A stretch of 22,569 nt of DNA, taken from contig JAEZKJ010000003.1 of NCBI GenBank assembly GCA_023415545.1, forward strand, positions 1-22,569, in the 5' to 3' direction. Of this stretch, positions 1 to 7,859 are shown in pieces. The notes below the pieces were generated by a model. The model saw only the letters and a program-made list of their open reading frames with translations. It was not told the DNA's origin and searched no databases. Position 1 is the stretch's first letter. The number at the start of each line of letters is the position of its first letter. A program made the translations under genes and the position numbers. This DNA comes from Bacteroidota bacterium. GTDB lineage: Bacteria > Bacteroidota > Bacteroidia > Bacteroidales > Bacteroidaceae.

Positions 1-506
1 AAAAACTATCACAAGCCGATATAGTGTTGTGTATGGTAGATAGTAGCGATAGTAAGGGGGGATTTGATAAGATAAAGAGTAATATATTACCTCACTGCAA
101 TGATAAGAAGTTGATTGTTGTATTCAATAAATCCGATCTTCTAACCCCATCGCAACAAGAGTCTATCCTTAATGAGTTTGCTGAAGTTGATGCAGAAAAG
201 ATATTTATTTCAGCAAAAAACAAGGAAAACCTTAACAAACTAGAAGAGATACTTGTCGCAGCTGCCGCACTGCCACATATCAATCAAGGAGATGTAATAG
301 TTACTAACATTCGCCACTTCGAAGCCCTAAACAATGCTTTAGAATCAATTCATAGAGTCCAAGAAGGTATGGATTTGAATCTCCCGGGCGATTTAGTAAG
401 CGAAGACCTTCGTCAATGCATCTTCCACTTAAGTGATATAGTGGGAGAAGTAACAACAGACCTCGTACTTCAAAACATCTTCAAAAATTTTTGCATCGGC
501 AAATAA
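1..506 (+). CDS. mnmE: tRNA uridine-5-carboxymethylaminomethyl modification GTPase MnmE (3' part)
   Basis: C-terminal part of MnmE, the GTPase that works with MnmG to modify the wobble uridine of certain tRNAs. The frame is open from the left edge (codons from base 3), so the true start lies outside the window and the first GTG/ATG codons seen are internal. Visible marks are the G4 guanine-specificity motif NKSD, a G5-like ISAKN segment, and the diagnostic C-terminal FCIGK, whose cysteine is conserved in the family. The helical region between G5 and the C-terminus fits the part of the MnmE helical domain that follows the inserted G domain. The gene is followed 43 nt later by a strong terminator, so it is probably the last gene of its transcript. 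The assignment is secure from the terminal motif and the G-domain remnants. Confidence 0.95.
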   Translation, partial: KLSQADIVLCMVDSSDSKGGFDKIKSNILPHCNDKKLIVVFNKSDLLTPSQQESILNEFAEVDAEKIFISAKNKENLNKLEEILVAAAALPHINQGDVIVTNIRHFEALNNALESIHRVQEGMDLNLPGDLVSEDLRQCIFHLSDIVGEVTTDLVLQNIFKNFCIGK

Positions 507-548
507 TTGATTATTAAATATTTAATCTATTCTATTAATTATATATAC

Positions 549-584
549 AAAAAGAAACCCTCTAAAAATAGTGGGTTTCTTTTT
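549..584. terminator. Bidirectional intrinsic terminator between mnmE and the decarboxylase gene
   Basis: A perfect 12-bp inverted repeat (AAAAAGAAACCC at 549-560, GGGTTTCTTTTT at 573-584) has a 12-nt loop. The stem ends in T-runs on both strands, so it can terminate mnmE from the left and the minus-strand decarboxylase gene (stop at 638) from the right. Confidence 0.85.
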
Positions 585-637
585 AATGTATAGTATTAAT
601 GAAAATAATCTTTTTTTACCAGGATTAAAGTATTAGG

Positions 638-1924
638 TTATTTCCCCAATACTCCAAGTTTCTCCCCTGCAAGAATGTGCTTCCAACCATCATCTTCTGT
701 TGGTGATGTGAGTTTGAAACGGGCTTTCTCTTGGAAGACAAGGACAAAGTCGGAACCACCGAAAAGGAAATAACCGAGTACATCGCCCTTCTTAACTTTG
801 TCACCTACCTTTAAATTCTCCATGAAATTCACAGATGCCACCTGTGACATGCCAATAGGCATTGCAGCAACAAGACCATACTCTTCTGTCTCGATAATTG
901 CCAATCCACGGGTCTCAATACTCTGCCATCCTGGAACAGAACAGTCAACTACGTACTGCTGCAATTCAGGTTCCCAAGTAATTGTACCACCAAGTGCATC
1001 ATCGCCAGGAATTACACGAAGTTCCTTTATGACACCATCCAATGGGAAATGGTAACGGTGATAGTCATTGGCATTGAGGAATGCATGATAAAATACACCA
1101 TTGGAAAATGAATCACAATATGGACTTTCTGGGCTTATGAGATTACGAACTGAGTTAAAGACTCTCGATTTTACTGCTATTTTATTATCTGTAACTATGT
1201 TTGATTCGCTATCAATATCCCACACTCCTTGTGGAACGCAATCGCAAGGTGAAGCTACTACCGAGTTATCACTTGGAGAAGCTACTGGACGCTGATCGGG
1301 AGATTTCAAACGGCGAGCAAAGAAGTCGTTGAATGACTTCCAATTATCTGGATCTTCATACCAACCTTTTGTCATGCCAAGTTCCTCTTGCTGCATCATC
1401 AATTCCTCATACTCCTTATTCCATGATGCAGGAGATGATAGATACTCCCCCCACGACTTGCAATACTTTACCAACCACTGACGGTATGGTTCAACATATT
1501 GTACGGAGTTTGTAAAGAAGTTTTTATTCTCTAGCTCCTCTAAAGGCATACAATTTATAAAATAGCAGTAGCAAAGTGCCTGATACATTCTACCAAATAT
1601 TGTTGGCTGTCCAGGACAGAAGATGACATCCCACGGCATAACTTTTTGTGAATAGTCTACAAAATCGTAATACTCTTCAAGCGACTGCACAGGATTGGTT
1701 TTTTTATCCGGATTTATTGCTTTACCTTTTTCAATGGCCTTTGTCAACAATTTACCAAGTTCAGGATTGGCATTAACCATATTGATAAGTTCCTTTGTTG
1801 TTTCATTATAGCCTTTATCTATCTCCGTGCCAGTGTTGTTATTGGATTTACAAGCACCAAACACTATCGAAAAAGCTACTACACATGCACAAACAATTGC
1901 GATGAAAATAGATTTATTTTTCAT
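638..1924 (-). CDS. Exported lipoprotein of the phosphatidylserine decarboxylase superfamily (pyruvoyl-dependent)
   Basis: 428 aa. Residues 1-25 form a lipoprotein signal peptide with lipobox FGAC (Cys25). Residues about 40-190 look like the helical domain that precedes the catalytic domain in the long PSD-like decarboxylases (PSDC-type region). The catalytic half carries SFNDFFARRLK (197-207), SPCDC with Asp228, DYHRYH with His289 and His292, and GGSD at 389-392. Gly390-Ser391 is the expected self-cleavage site that yields the pyruvoyl group. The Asp/His/Ser set needed for processing is therefore present. Classical Psd acts on phosphatidylserine at the cytoplasmic membrane and usually has LGST. 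Here the enzyme is predicted to be lipid-anchored outside the inner membrane and has GGSD, so a soluble amino-acid substrate is plausible, as in fungal PsiD-type tryptophan decarboxylases of the same superfamily. The substrate is inference. The gene stands alone, with its own spacing to neighbours on both sides. Confidence 0.85.
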   Translation of the reverse strand: MKNKSIFIAIVCACVVAFSIVFGACKSNNNTGTEIDKGYNETTKELINMVNANPELGKLLTKAIEKGKAINPDKKTNPVQSLEEYYDFVDYSQKVMPWDVIFCPGQPTIFGRMYQALCYCYFINCMPLEELENKNFFTNSVQYVEPYRQWLVKYCKSWGEYLSSPASWNKEYEELMMQQEELGMTKGWYEDPDNWKSFNDFFARRLKSPDQRPVASPSDNSVVASPCDCVPQGVWDIDSESNIVTDNKIAVKSRVFNSVRNLISPESPYCDSFSNGVFYHAFLNANDYHRYHFPLDGVIKELRVIPGDDALGGTITWEPELQQYVVDCSVPGWQSIETRGLAIIETEEYGLVAAMPIGMSQVASVNFMENLKVGDKVKKGDVLGYFLFGGSDFVLVFQEKARFKLTSPTEDDGWKHILAGEKLGVLGK

Positions 1925-2059
1925 AATTAATTTTTAATTATAATCTCTCAGAATTACAATATCAGTTAAATTTAGGTTTTATATAAACCATCACATAGAT
2001 AACATTATTATCATATGTTTTTCTCGTATACTTATCGCAATAGTTATAATTAGTTCATA

Positions 2060-3157
2060 TCACTTTTTTGCTTCTGCATTAGCACGTTCCACCAATCTCT
2101 TTGTTGCTTCATTCAATGGAGGTACCGTAGATGGAATTTCAAACTTTACATTAGTAGGCTTGTCCTTGTACTCTTCCTTAGCTTCTTCATTTGAAAGATA
2201 ATCGCGATCAACAACATATAACTCTATCATGGAACGAACAATAATAGGTTTATCCGATTTTAACGCCTTGCGAAGATACTTTCCTTTACCATCGGCTTCC
2301 ATTACAAAACTTGCCTCAATCAAATCTTTAGGCAAATAGATACCTTTGTCATTTACACGATAAGCATGTGTAGTATACAATTGATTAATATCCATGGTGA
2401 AACCTAAAAGCTTCAATGGCCAGGGAGAAATTTTATGTTCTTTAGTATCAGCCAGTCCATCTCTAATCGTAATGAAAGTTTGGGCATTCTGTTTTTGAAT
2501 AAGAGACTTGCCCGACTTGTCCGATTTTTCATAAAGTTTGTTTGTGTTTCCTGCTTTTTTAAAAGATTCCGGAGCTTTTACCTCATCAACATTAAGTTCA
2601 AGAACTTTCAAGAAGGAAGGCATTGATGCCTTAGGATCAACAGCTACACTATCTTCTCCGAAAAGTTTGTAACGTGAATATTGATGGCTGGCAAGTATAC
2701 GAAACGAAGAATTACCACCAAACTTTGCATCCTTGGTAGTAGGAACAAAACGATTGGCCATGTACTCCACAAAGTAGGTTATTGTATCAGTTTGATTGCT
2801 CATACTGAAATATTCACGTATATAAAATGTCTGCTTTAAAACATTACGTTTTACAGGAACAATTACCACTTCCTCCAATTCATAAACCGTTGGAGTCATT
2901 TCCCAAGTCTTATCTTCAGGGCGTTCTATTACAAGCTGTTCGTACCCCATACAGCGAAGGGTAATAGGATATGCTGACTCTGGTATTTCTGTAAAAACAC
3001 CATCATTCCAAGTAAAACCAACCATATTGCCTGAAGCATCGAAGATGGAAGCAGCTGATATTGGTGAACGATCTTTAGCATCTATTACACGCTTTTGAGC
3101 ATCAATAGGAGTACAAAATAACAATAAACTAATAATCAGAAAATAAACACGTTTCAT
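2060..3157 (-). CDS. Secreted CarboxypepD_reg-like domain protein
   Basis: About 365 aa from the ATG at 3157. An in-frame ATG six codons upstream (3175) is possible, but 3157 gives a more typical signal peptide (MKR, hydrophobic core, cleavage after IDAQ). Residues about 22-90 of the mature start resemble the carboxypeptidase-like regulatory domain (beta-sandwich) found at the N-terminus of many Bacteroidota outer-membrane proteins: a VIDAKDRSPISAASI segment, a GMVGFTWNDG turn, then LRCMGYEQ and a closing ELEEVVIVP strand. The remaining roughly 270 residues have no motif I recognise and no transmembrane beta-barrel signature obvious by eye, so this is not a full TonB-dependent receptor. The next gene upstream (DUF3667) ends 30-50 nt before this start on the same strand, so the two are probably co-transcribed. 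Periplasmic or outer-membrane location is inferred; the role is unknown. Confidence 0.75.
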   Translation of the reverse strand: MKRVYFLIISLLLFCTPIDAQKRVIDAKDRSPISAASIFDASGNMVGFTWNDGVFTEIPESAYPITLRCMGYEQLVIERPEDKTWEMTPTVYELEEVVIVPVKRNVLKQTFYIREYFSMSNQTDTITYFVEYMANRFVPTTKDAKFGGNSSFRILASHQYSRYKLFGEDSVAVDPKASMPSFLKVLELNVDEVKAPESFKKAGNTNKLYEKSDKSGKSLIQKQNAQTFITIRDGLADTKEHKISPWPLKLLGFTMDINQLYTTHAYRVNDKGIYLPKDLIEASFVMEADGKGKYLRKALKSDKPIIVRSMIELYVVDRDYLSNEEAKEEYKDKPTNVKFEIPSTVPPLNEATKRLVERANAEAKK

Positions 3158-3205
3158 TATTATATTTTTAAACATTGTACCAAAAGGAATAAGTTTTTTA
3201 TAAAT

Positions 3206-4306
3206 CTATAATGACATATTAGCAATGATAATACAAGCAACCAAGAATATCACTATAAATATCAATAGTCCGATGGAAAAATAAATCAAATTTGTAAACA
3301 ATGCTTTAAGTATAGCTTTATACCATGTTCTGATTTTATAAACCCTACGAAAAGCAATAGTCAGATACAAACATGATCCAATTATCATAATACATTCCAA
3401 TATCTCAATGGGTAGTGATGCAATAAGATAAAGTATGTATATAAACATCATAAGAAACTCAAGAAAAGCAATGTAATGCAAGGAAAAGATAAAATGATTA
3501 ATTCGTGGAATCCTACTCTTGCGCTGAACAAAGCATAAAGACATTGAAAGAAATGGAGCAGTAAACAATACAATCATCGGAAAATACTTAGTTATGAAGT
3601 TGACCATTTCTGTCCAAACTGAGTTAACCATTTCTATTTCTTTTTTACCAATCTTAGATTCTGTATTGAAACGATAGTAACCATTGTTGTCAAGCACTAT
3701 AATCTTATCCTCTATTAATATATGAGGAAGAACTGCAATCCATTTATCTAAATCTTTACCATCTGTGTCTTCAATTGTTTTTTGGTGACTTATAATTTTA
3801 GGATAATTTTCAGCCAATAACAACGGAGCCAATAACTGAACTGTATCTTTAGGACTATCTTTTAATTTCTCGACATATTCGTGGTTTTCCATCAACAAAT
3901 TAAGTTGAATACCTGAAAACACTCTTTCATCATTTGTAATATTGTGTACAGAATCGTTCATTTTTTCCGTACTCGAAAAAAGAGCAAATAGAGTGATGAA
4001 TACAAACAACAAGAACATATTCAGTTTAATAGGATGTTCTTGAGAAATGAACTTTCCCGATAAATATTCAACGGTTAGTTTCCCTGGACGTCGAATTAAA
4101 GTCCATAGTGTTGGTAAAAATTTAGAATCCCATAAGAAGGCATTGTTAAGATATTCCATGATGTATCCTACAACTGTAGGTGTTTCACTAGTGGCATGTT
4201 GTCCACATTCATGACAATACATGCCTTTGAGTTCTGAACCACAATTCAGACATTTCTCATATGGCAGACTATTGGATTTGTGTTCTGTAATTGAGTTTTG
4301 TTGCAT
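3206..4306 (-). CDS. DUF3667 family membrane protein with N-terminal zinc ribbon
   Basis: 366 aa. The N-terminus has a zinc-ribbon pattern: Cys19-x2-Cys22 and Cys31-x2-Cys34 followed by GQ. It continues with the PGKLTVEYLSGKF segment and a P-I-(K/R)-L-x-x-F motif leading into the first membrane helix (about 93-112), the usual arrangement in DUF3667 proteins. Further hydrophobic segments follow in the last third (roughly residues 240-260, 275-300, 303-325 and 340-364), which suggests about five helices with a large loop between helix 1 and the rest. Function in this family is not established. It lies upstream of the CarboxypepD_reg-like gene on the same strand with a short gap, probably one transcript, and downstream of the small secreted protein gene with about 120 nt between. 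The family call is good; the role is unknown. Confidence 0.8.
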   Translation of the reverse strand: MQQNSITEHKSNSLPYEKCLNCGSELKGMYCHECGQHATSETPTVVGYIMEYLNNAFLWDSKFLPTLWTLIRRPGKLTVEYLSGKFISQEHPIKLNMFLLFVFITLFALFSSTEKMNDSVHNITNDERVFSGIQLNLLMENHEYVEKLKDSPKDTVQLLAPLLLAENYPKIISHQKTIEDTDGKDLDKWIAVLPHILIEDKIIVLDNNGYYRFNTESKIGKKEIEMVNSVWTEMVNFITKYFPMIVLFTAPFLSMSLCFVQRKSRIPRINHFIFSLHYIAFLEFLMMFIYILYLIASLPIEILECIMIIGSCLYLTIAFRRVYKIRTWYKAILKALFTNLIYFSIGLLIFIVIFLVACIIIANMSL

Positions 4307-4429
4307 GCTAAAATTCTTTTATGTGCTTTGTATTTTTAAAAGTGGTAAAACCATAACATTTGCTAACGTTTTCCTTCTCTGTATCATTCTTAATATTTAG
4401 TTGTCATAGATATAAAGCGCACAATAGCT

Positions 4430-5065
4430 CTACATCAATTCATCAACACTCTGTTTCTTCTTTCCTTTTGCATCGCGTTTTGCCTTCTTTGCTGCTTGTT
4501 TTTCTATATATTTTGACCAAGGCTCAATATCGGTTTTTATTAAAAACACGTATTCATTGTACGATTCATCCACATTCTTCACTGTCTTTGGGTCGGCAGT
4601 ACGTGCCGATGTACGGCTCTTGATATGCTGTTCCATAGTAAGTTCTAAAGCATAACTACCAAAGAATGCTTGATGCTTGACAATCTTACCTGATGATGTC
4701 TCTACTAAATTCTGACCATTATCTTTTATAAATGTAAGTAGCTTGTGATAGGTGTCATCGCTGTAGCACAACACTTTCACGTATGAAGCCTTTTCTTCTT
4801 TTCCAAACTGAACTAATATGCTATAGTCATTACGGCTTGGACGTACCTCTTCTATAGCATCAGCAATGATTGCCACCACATTCAATGTTGTGTTCAATCC
4901 GTTACTTTTACGCAAAGACCATGTATTAGTCTCTTCGTCGAACTTGAAATGGTTTTCCTTGAACTCACTCTTACTAAAGTTAAGATACTTAGAATATGGT
5001 AAATCTTGAGCATGAACGACAAAAGTCGCACATAGTATTAAACATGATAGTACTAATTTCCTCAT
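4430..5065 (-). CDS. Small secreted protein of unknown function
   Basis: 211 aa from the ATG at 5065. A longer reading from 5122 adds 19 Asn/Tyr-rich residues, places the start inside a hairpin and hides the signal peptide, so I chose the internal ATG. From there the protein begins with a clear signal peptide (MRKLVLSCLILCATFVVHAQ) and cleavage after AQ. The body is hydrophilic and mixed alpha/beta. The C-terminal 35 residues are rich in Lys and Ala (KQAAKKAKRDAKGKKK) and end in SVDELM. I do not recognise the family. A decayed second copy of this gene lies about 2 kb upstream on the same strand (7062-7231) and preserves both the signal-peptide start and the Lys-rich end. That supports the chosen start codon and shows the locus was duplicated. 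Confidence 0.75.
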   Translation of the reverse strand: MRKLVLSCLILCATFVVHAQDLPYSKYLNFSKSEFKENHFKFDEETNTWSLRKSNGLNTTLNVVAIIADAIEEVRPSRNDYSILVQFGKEEKASYVKVLCYSDDTYHKLLTFIKDNGQNLVETSSGKIVKHQAFFGSYALELTMEQHIKSRTSARTADPKTVKNVDESYNEYVFLIKTDIEPWSKYIEKQAAKKAKRDAKGKKKQSVDELM

Positions 5066-5115
5066 TATGATAATATTGTTGTAATAGTAATTTTCGTTGT
5101 TATATGATAAAGTAT

Positions 5116-5153
5116 TAAACATGTAAAATATAAATGTCTATTTTACATGTTTA
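5116..5153. terminator. Long AT-rich hairpin between the M13 peptidase and the small secreted protein
   Basis: The left arm AAACATGTAAAATA (5117-5130) and right arm TATTTTACATGTTT (5139-5152) pair perfectly over 14 bp. One more T-A pair outside (5116/5153) makes 15 bp, with an 8-nt loop. It lies 48 nt past the M13 stop codon, where a terminator is expected. The following minus-strand sequence is T-rich but has no long T-run, so a terminator or mRNA-end stabilising role is likely but not certain. An operator is the alternative. Confidence 0.5.
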
Positions 5154-5200
5154 GATATAAATTTTATTTTGGTAATCAGAATATTAAAAATCAATACTTT

Positions 5201-7027
5201 TTACCAAATAGCAATACGTTCTTCCTTAGGCAAATAAAGAATATCTCCCTCAACTACTTTGTACAATTCGCACCAGCTATCCATATGCTGAACAATACCA
5301 TTCACACGTATTTTATCAAAACCATGTACATCAGTCAAATGTAATTGATAATCTTCCGGTGAATAGTTAACCTGATAATGGTAAGCATAGCACTCAAAGA
5401 AATCTTTTTGTGCTACCTTCAACTCGTCGCCTGTAACACCATTTTTCTTCAAACATTCGTTAAGAGCATCAAATGCAATGTTCAAACCTACCAAGTCAGC
5501 CAAATTTTCATTTATAGTATGATTACCATTTTGGTGAACCCCAGGAGCAGCTTCCAAAGAGCTGATTTGTGCTGCAAATTGTGCAGCCATTGTATCAAAT
5601 TTTGTTCTGTCTTCAGGTTGCCACCAATCGGTTTGAGAGCCATCAGCACCGAAGGTAATACCTTCACAATCGAAAGTATGTGCCATTTCATGACCTAAGG
5701 TAGAGAGTGAAACATACAATTCCGACGGATCCATTTCCGAAGAGTATTCAGGATCCATCATATATGCAGGGAAAATGTTTACTGTATTTGTGACATGCAG
5801 ATTAACTGCATTATATTCAGTAAGACACATTGATTCACCTGGAGCAAACATGATTAACATCATAGTTTCATCGCGGACATTATTACCCAATTTTGTTCCA
5901 ATCAAACGCGTACGGCTGCTCTTCACTTCAATGATATCATCAACCAGCAATTCACCTTCGGGATTAGCAAATCCTTCTTCTGTATATTCGTCATCCGGCC
6001 ATCCGAAGAATAATTTCATGCTTTCTAACTTATTCAATGCAGCCTGCTTGGTTTGTGACGATAACCATGCAGCGTTTTCAATACGCTTGGCAAATACACT
6101 CCTTAGCTCTTCGCCATAATCCTTGAACTTTTCCTTAGTTTCTTCAGATACATACGCTTGATTAAAATAATAGGACAATGAATATTTGAAATGGTCAATA
6201 AACTCTATATTGTAGTAATCTATAGTAGTCTGTATGTTACCATCCGTAATCTGCTGTACATATTCGTCACCGCAATAAGGCAGTAGTGCCATTTCAACGT
6301 TATCCTGAATGAATTCCTTCAAATCGTCCAAAGTACTGTTTTCCAAATTCTCGATAAATTCATCCAATTCTTCAGCGGTTAACATGTAATCTAGGTCTAA
6401 ACCCAATCCTTCGACAAGACCATCAATTACGTCGCCAGCAGCTCTTGATCTAGGAGCATACTTTTTATACTTTTTCCAATTGATTTTATTCAGGGAACGT
6501 CTGCTTGCCATTGACGCTTCTCCTTCTTCTTCTTTTTCTACAGATGAAGGAGCTATTGTATAATGTATTTCATCTTCTTCGAACACCATATAAAGTTTGG
6601 CCGACTCATCTGCCAACCCCATACCGATCATTTTACCAATGGCTTGATAAGCATCTTTCTTAGTTTCAACATCGGCCAAAAGTTCCTCAACAATCTCTTC
6701 TACTCTATCTAGGTTATCCTGTTGTCCCCCGTTGTACAAATGGGTCAAAGATTTGTTTATAATGGTGGCCTCATCCATAGACTGTGCTACTTGATTGATT
6801 CTTTGAGTAATTAAAGATCTGACTTCTGTAGCAAAACCTTGAGTAACATCCGTATTGGTTAAACTTTCGTGCCATTCACCATTAACATACATGTAGAAGT
6901 CGTCGCCGGCAGGATTAGGAACGAGGTTTTCTCCACCACTCACATCGTCATCTTCAAAACAAGCAGGCATTACCAATACTGATGAAAGCAACAGCATAGT
7001 AAAATAAAAATACTTTTTTAAAGTCAT
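5201..7027 (-). CDS. Surface lipoprotein M13 (neprilysin/PepO-type) zinc endopeptidase
   Basis: 608 aa from the ATG at 7027; an upstream TTG at 7033 adds only two residues and is less likely. The signal peptide ends in a lipobox (MPAC, Cys23) followed at once by FEDDD. This acidic stretch resembles the lipoprotein export signal that sends Bacteroidota lipoproteins to the cell surface. The catalytic zinc site is HEMAH (His446, Glu447, His450) preceded by LSTLG. The third ligand is in ENLAD (Glu507, with Asp511). The C-terminus has the family's RVNG segment (about 574-577) and ends in Trp, as M13 enzymes do, so the enzyme looks complete. An acidic/basic insertion at about 160-200 (EKEEEGEAS, then RRSLNK and KKYKKY) is unusual. 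The substrate is probably peptides outside the cell. Its upstream region is occupied by a gene remnant. Confidence 0.92.
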   Translation of the reverse strand: MTLKKYFYFTMLLLSSVLVMPACFEDDDVSGGENLVPNPAGDDFYMYVNGEWHESLTNTDVTQGFATEVRSLITQRINQVAQSMDEATIINKSLTHLYNGGQQDNLDRVEEIVEELLADVETKKDAYQAIGKMIGMGLADESAKLYMVFEEDEIHYTIAPSSVEKEEEGEASMASRRSLNKINWKKYKKYAPRSRAAGDVIDGLVEGLGLDLDYMLTAEELDEFIENLENSTLDDLKEFIQDNVEMALLPYCGDEYVQQITDGNIQTTIDYYNIEFIDHFKYSLSYYFNQAYVSEETKEKFKDYGEELRSVFAKRIENAAWLSSQTKQAALNKLESMKLFFGWPDDEYTEEGFANPEGELLVDDIIEVKSSRTRLIGTKLGNNVRDETMMLIMFAPGESMCLTEYNAVNLHVTNTVNIFPAYMMDPEYSSEMDPSELYVSLSTLGHEMAHTFDCEGITFGADGSQTDWWQPEDRTKFDTMAAQFAAQISSLEAAPGVHQNGNHTINENLADLVGLNIAFDALNECLKKNGVTGDELKVAQKDFFECYAYHYQVNYSPEDYQLHLTDVHGFDKIRVNGIVQHMDSWCELYKVVEGDILYLPKEERIAIW

Positions 7028-7061
7028 GTTCAATTAATAAAGTAGATAAATTGTTTAATTA

Positions 7062-7231
7062 TTACATCAACTCATCCATACTCTGTTTCTTCTTCCCTTG
7101 TGTATCTCATTTAGCCTTCTATTTCAGTTAACTTTTCTAGATATTATGACCAATGCTAAACACAGATATTTATGTCAAACATATATTAGTTATACGATAA
7201 TAAACAGAATAGATATTACTAATTTTCTCAT
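7062..7231 (-). pseudogene. Decayed, internally deleted copy of the small secreted protein gene
   Basis: The plus-strand sequence 7063 to about 7187 aligns almost without gaps to 4431 to about 4555, the 3' end of the intact gene at 4430-5065. Sequence around 7190-7255 matches 5031-5085, its 5' end and upstream leader. Read on the minus strand, the ATG at 7231 gives MRKLVISILFIIV then a stop, against MRKLVLSCLILCATFV in the intact copy. The other end reads DTQGKKKQSMDELM-stop (against DAKGKKKQSVDELM), preceded by an in-frame TGA. About 460 bp of the middle is missing. This is therefore a duplicated gene that lost its centre and gathered stop codons. The remnant now lies directly upstream of the M13 peptidase gene and may supply part of its leader. 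Confidence 0.8.
7176..7183 (-). promoter_or_regulatory. Possible -7 box for the M13 peptidase gene
   Basis: On the minus strand this reads TATGTTTG, an exact TAnnTTTG match, about 150 nt upstream of the M13 ATG and inside the gene remnant. The expected upstream TTTG is only TTTA at about the right distance, so support is weak. Confidence 0.25.
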
Positions 7232-7357
7232 TATCATCATATAATTAAAATAGATATATAGCCTTTATAGGATTCAGTAGTAGGTTGTGGAATGTAGATA
7301 ATGTTTTTCCAGGTTAAGAGTAAGTAAGTGCGCACTATAGCACCGGATAAAATAGTA

Positions 7358-7392
7358 ATTGGTGTCCGGAAAACATTTTATCGGACACCAAT
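7358..7392 (-). terminator. Hairpin terminator after the TRL-like lipoprotein gene
   Basis: The arms ATTGGTGTCCG (7358-7368) and CGGACACCAAT (7382-7392) form a perfect 11-bp stem 18 nt after the stop of the TRL-like gene. On the transcribed strand the following bases are TACTATTTTATCC, a broken T-tract. The loop contains ATAAAAT, which is complementary to the ATTTTAT just downstream, so a pseudoknot or an alternative pairing is possible. Confidence 0.6.
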
Positions 7393-7410
7393 ACATTATT
7401 TTAAATTTTA

Positions 7411-7704
7411 TTATTCACCGTAAACTTTGGTGATCTGCTCCATAACAATGCCAAAGAAATAGCTTTTTGTATATGAGTCAACGTGAGAAATCTTAGTGAT
7501 ACCAGCGTTCTTTGCAGCCTTATCGATACCATTTTCTTCACCCTTAGAACTCCATAGGCCACCTAAATAAAGAGTACTTTTAGCTTCGCCACACTTAGAA
7601 CCGAAAGGATTTGTTGTTGCTGTTACAGGAGATGAAATTGTTGCACAGCTGCTAACAAGTGCACAAGCTGCTACTAGTAACAATGCTTTAAAAGTCTTTT
7701 TCAT
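7411..7704 (-). CDS. TRL-like family lipoprotein
   Basis: 97 aa. The signal peptide has lipobox VSSC (Cys20), so the mature protein is a small lipoprotein of about 78 residues. The conserved pattern of the TRL-like family is visible: a TTNPFGSKCGEA segment, then a glycine-rich strand STLYLGGLWS, then GIDKAAKNAGITKISHVD and SYFFGI near the end. Proteins of this family are common in Bacteroidota and other Gram-negatives, often in multiple copies. Their biochemical role is not known; the name comes from a tRNA-associated locus. The gene is monocistronic here, with a predicted promoter about 125-155 nt upstream and a hairpin terminator just after it. Confidence 0.85.
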   Translation of the reverse strand: MKKTFKALLLVAACALVSSCATISSPVTATTNPFGSKCGEAKSTLYLGGLWSSKGEENGIDKAAKNAGITKISHVDSYTKSYFFGIVMEQITKVYGE

Positions 7705-7827
7705 AAAATAAAATTTAAATTAATTAATAGTATTAATAAAGAAGAATGGTTTAGCTGTTAATTACATCTTTCATAATCTCGCAAATGATATTTACATTCC
7801 GAGTGAAACCACTCTTTTGTTTATGCA

Positions 7828-7859
7828 CAAAGTTACTTTGATATCCCTAAACCTTCAAA
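7828..7859 (-). promoter_or_regulatory. Predicted Bacteroides-type promoter for the TRL-like gene
   Basis: On the minus strand a TTTG (-33 box, 7859-7856) is followed after 20 nt by TAACTTTG (7835-7828), an exact match to TAnnTTTG. The start of transcription would be near 7822, giving a leader of about 118 nt before the ATG at 7704. Confidence 0.55.

Noticed and set aside
798..1055. 85-aa frame antisense to the decarboxylase
   Set aside because: Overlaps conserved catalytic sequence of the minus-strand gene; no independent support.
5066..5122. Longer start for the small secreted protein (ATG at 5122)
   Set aside because: It adds an Asn/Tyr-rich stretch in front of a clear signal peptide and begins inside a strong hairpin. 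The decayed copy also preserves the start at MRKLV.
5775..6119. 114-aa reading frame antisense to the M13 peptidase (and a similar one at 5378-5698)
   Set aside because: Both are opposite a well-conserved enzyme and low in coding character.
7028..7033. TTG start two codons upstream of the M13 peptidase ATG
   Set aside because: The ATG at 7027 begins a normal lipoprotein signal peptide; the TTG adds nothing.
7328..7335. GTGCGCAC palindrome in the gap upstream of the gene remnant
   Set aside because: Only 8 bp with no second copy or regulator nearby; too short to support a claim.
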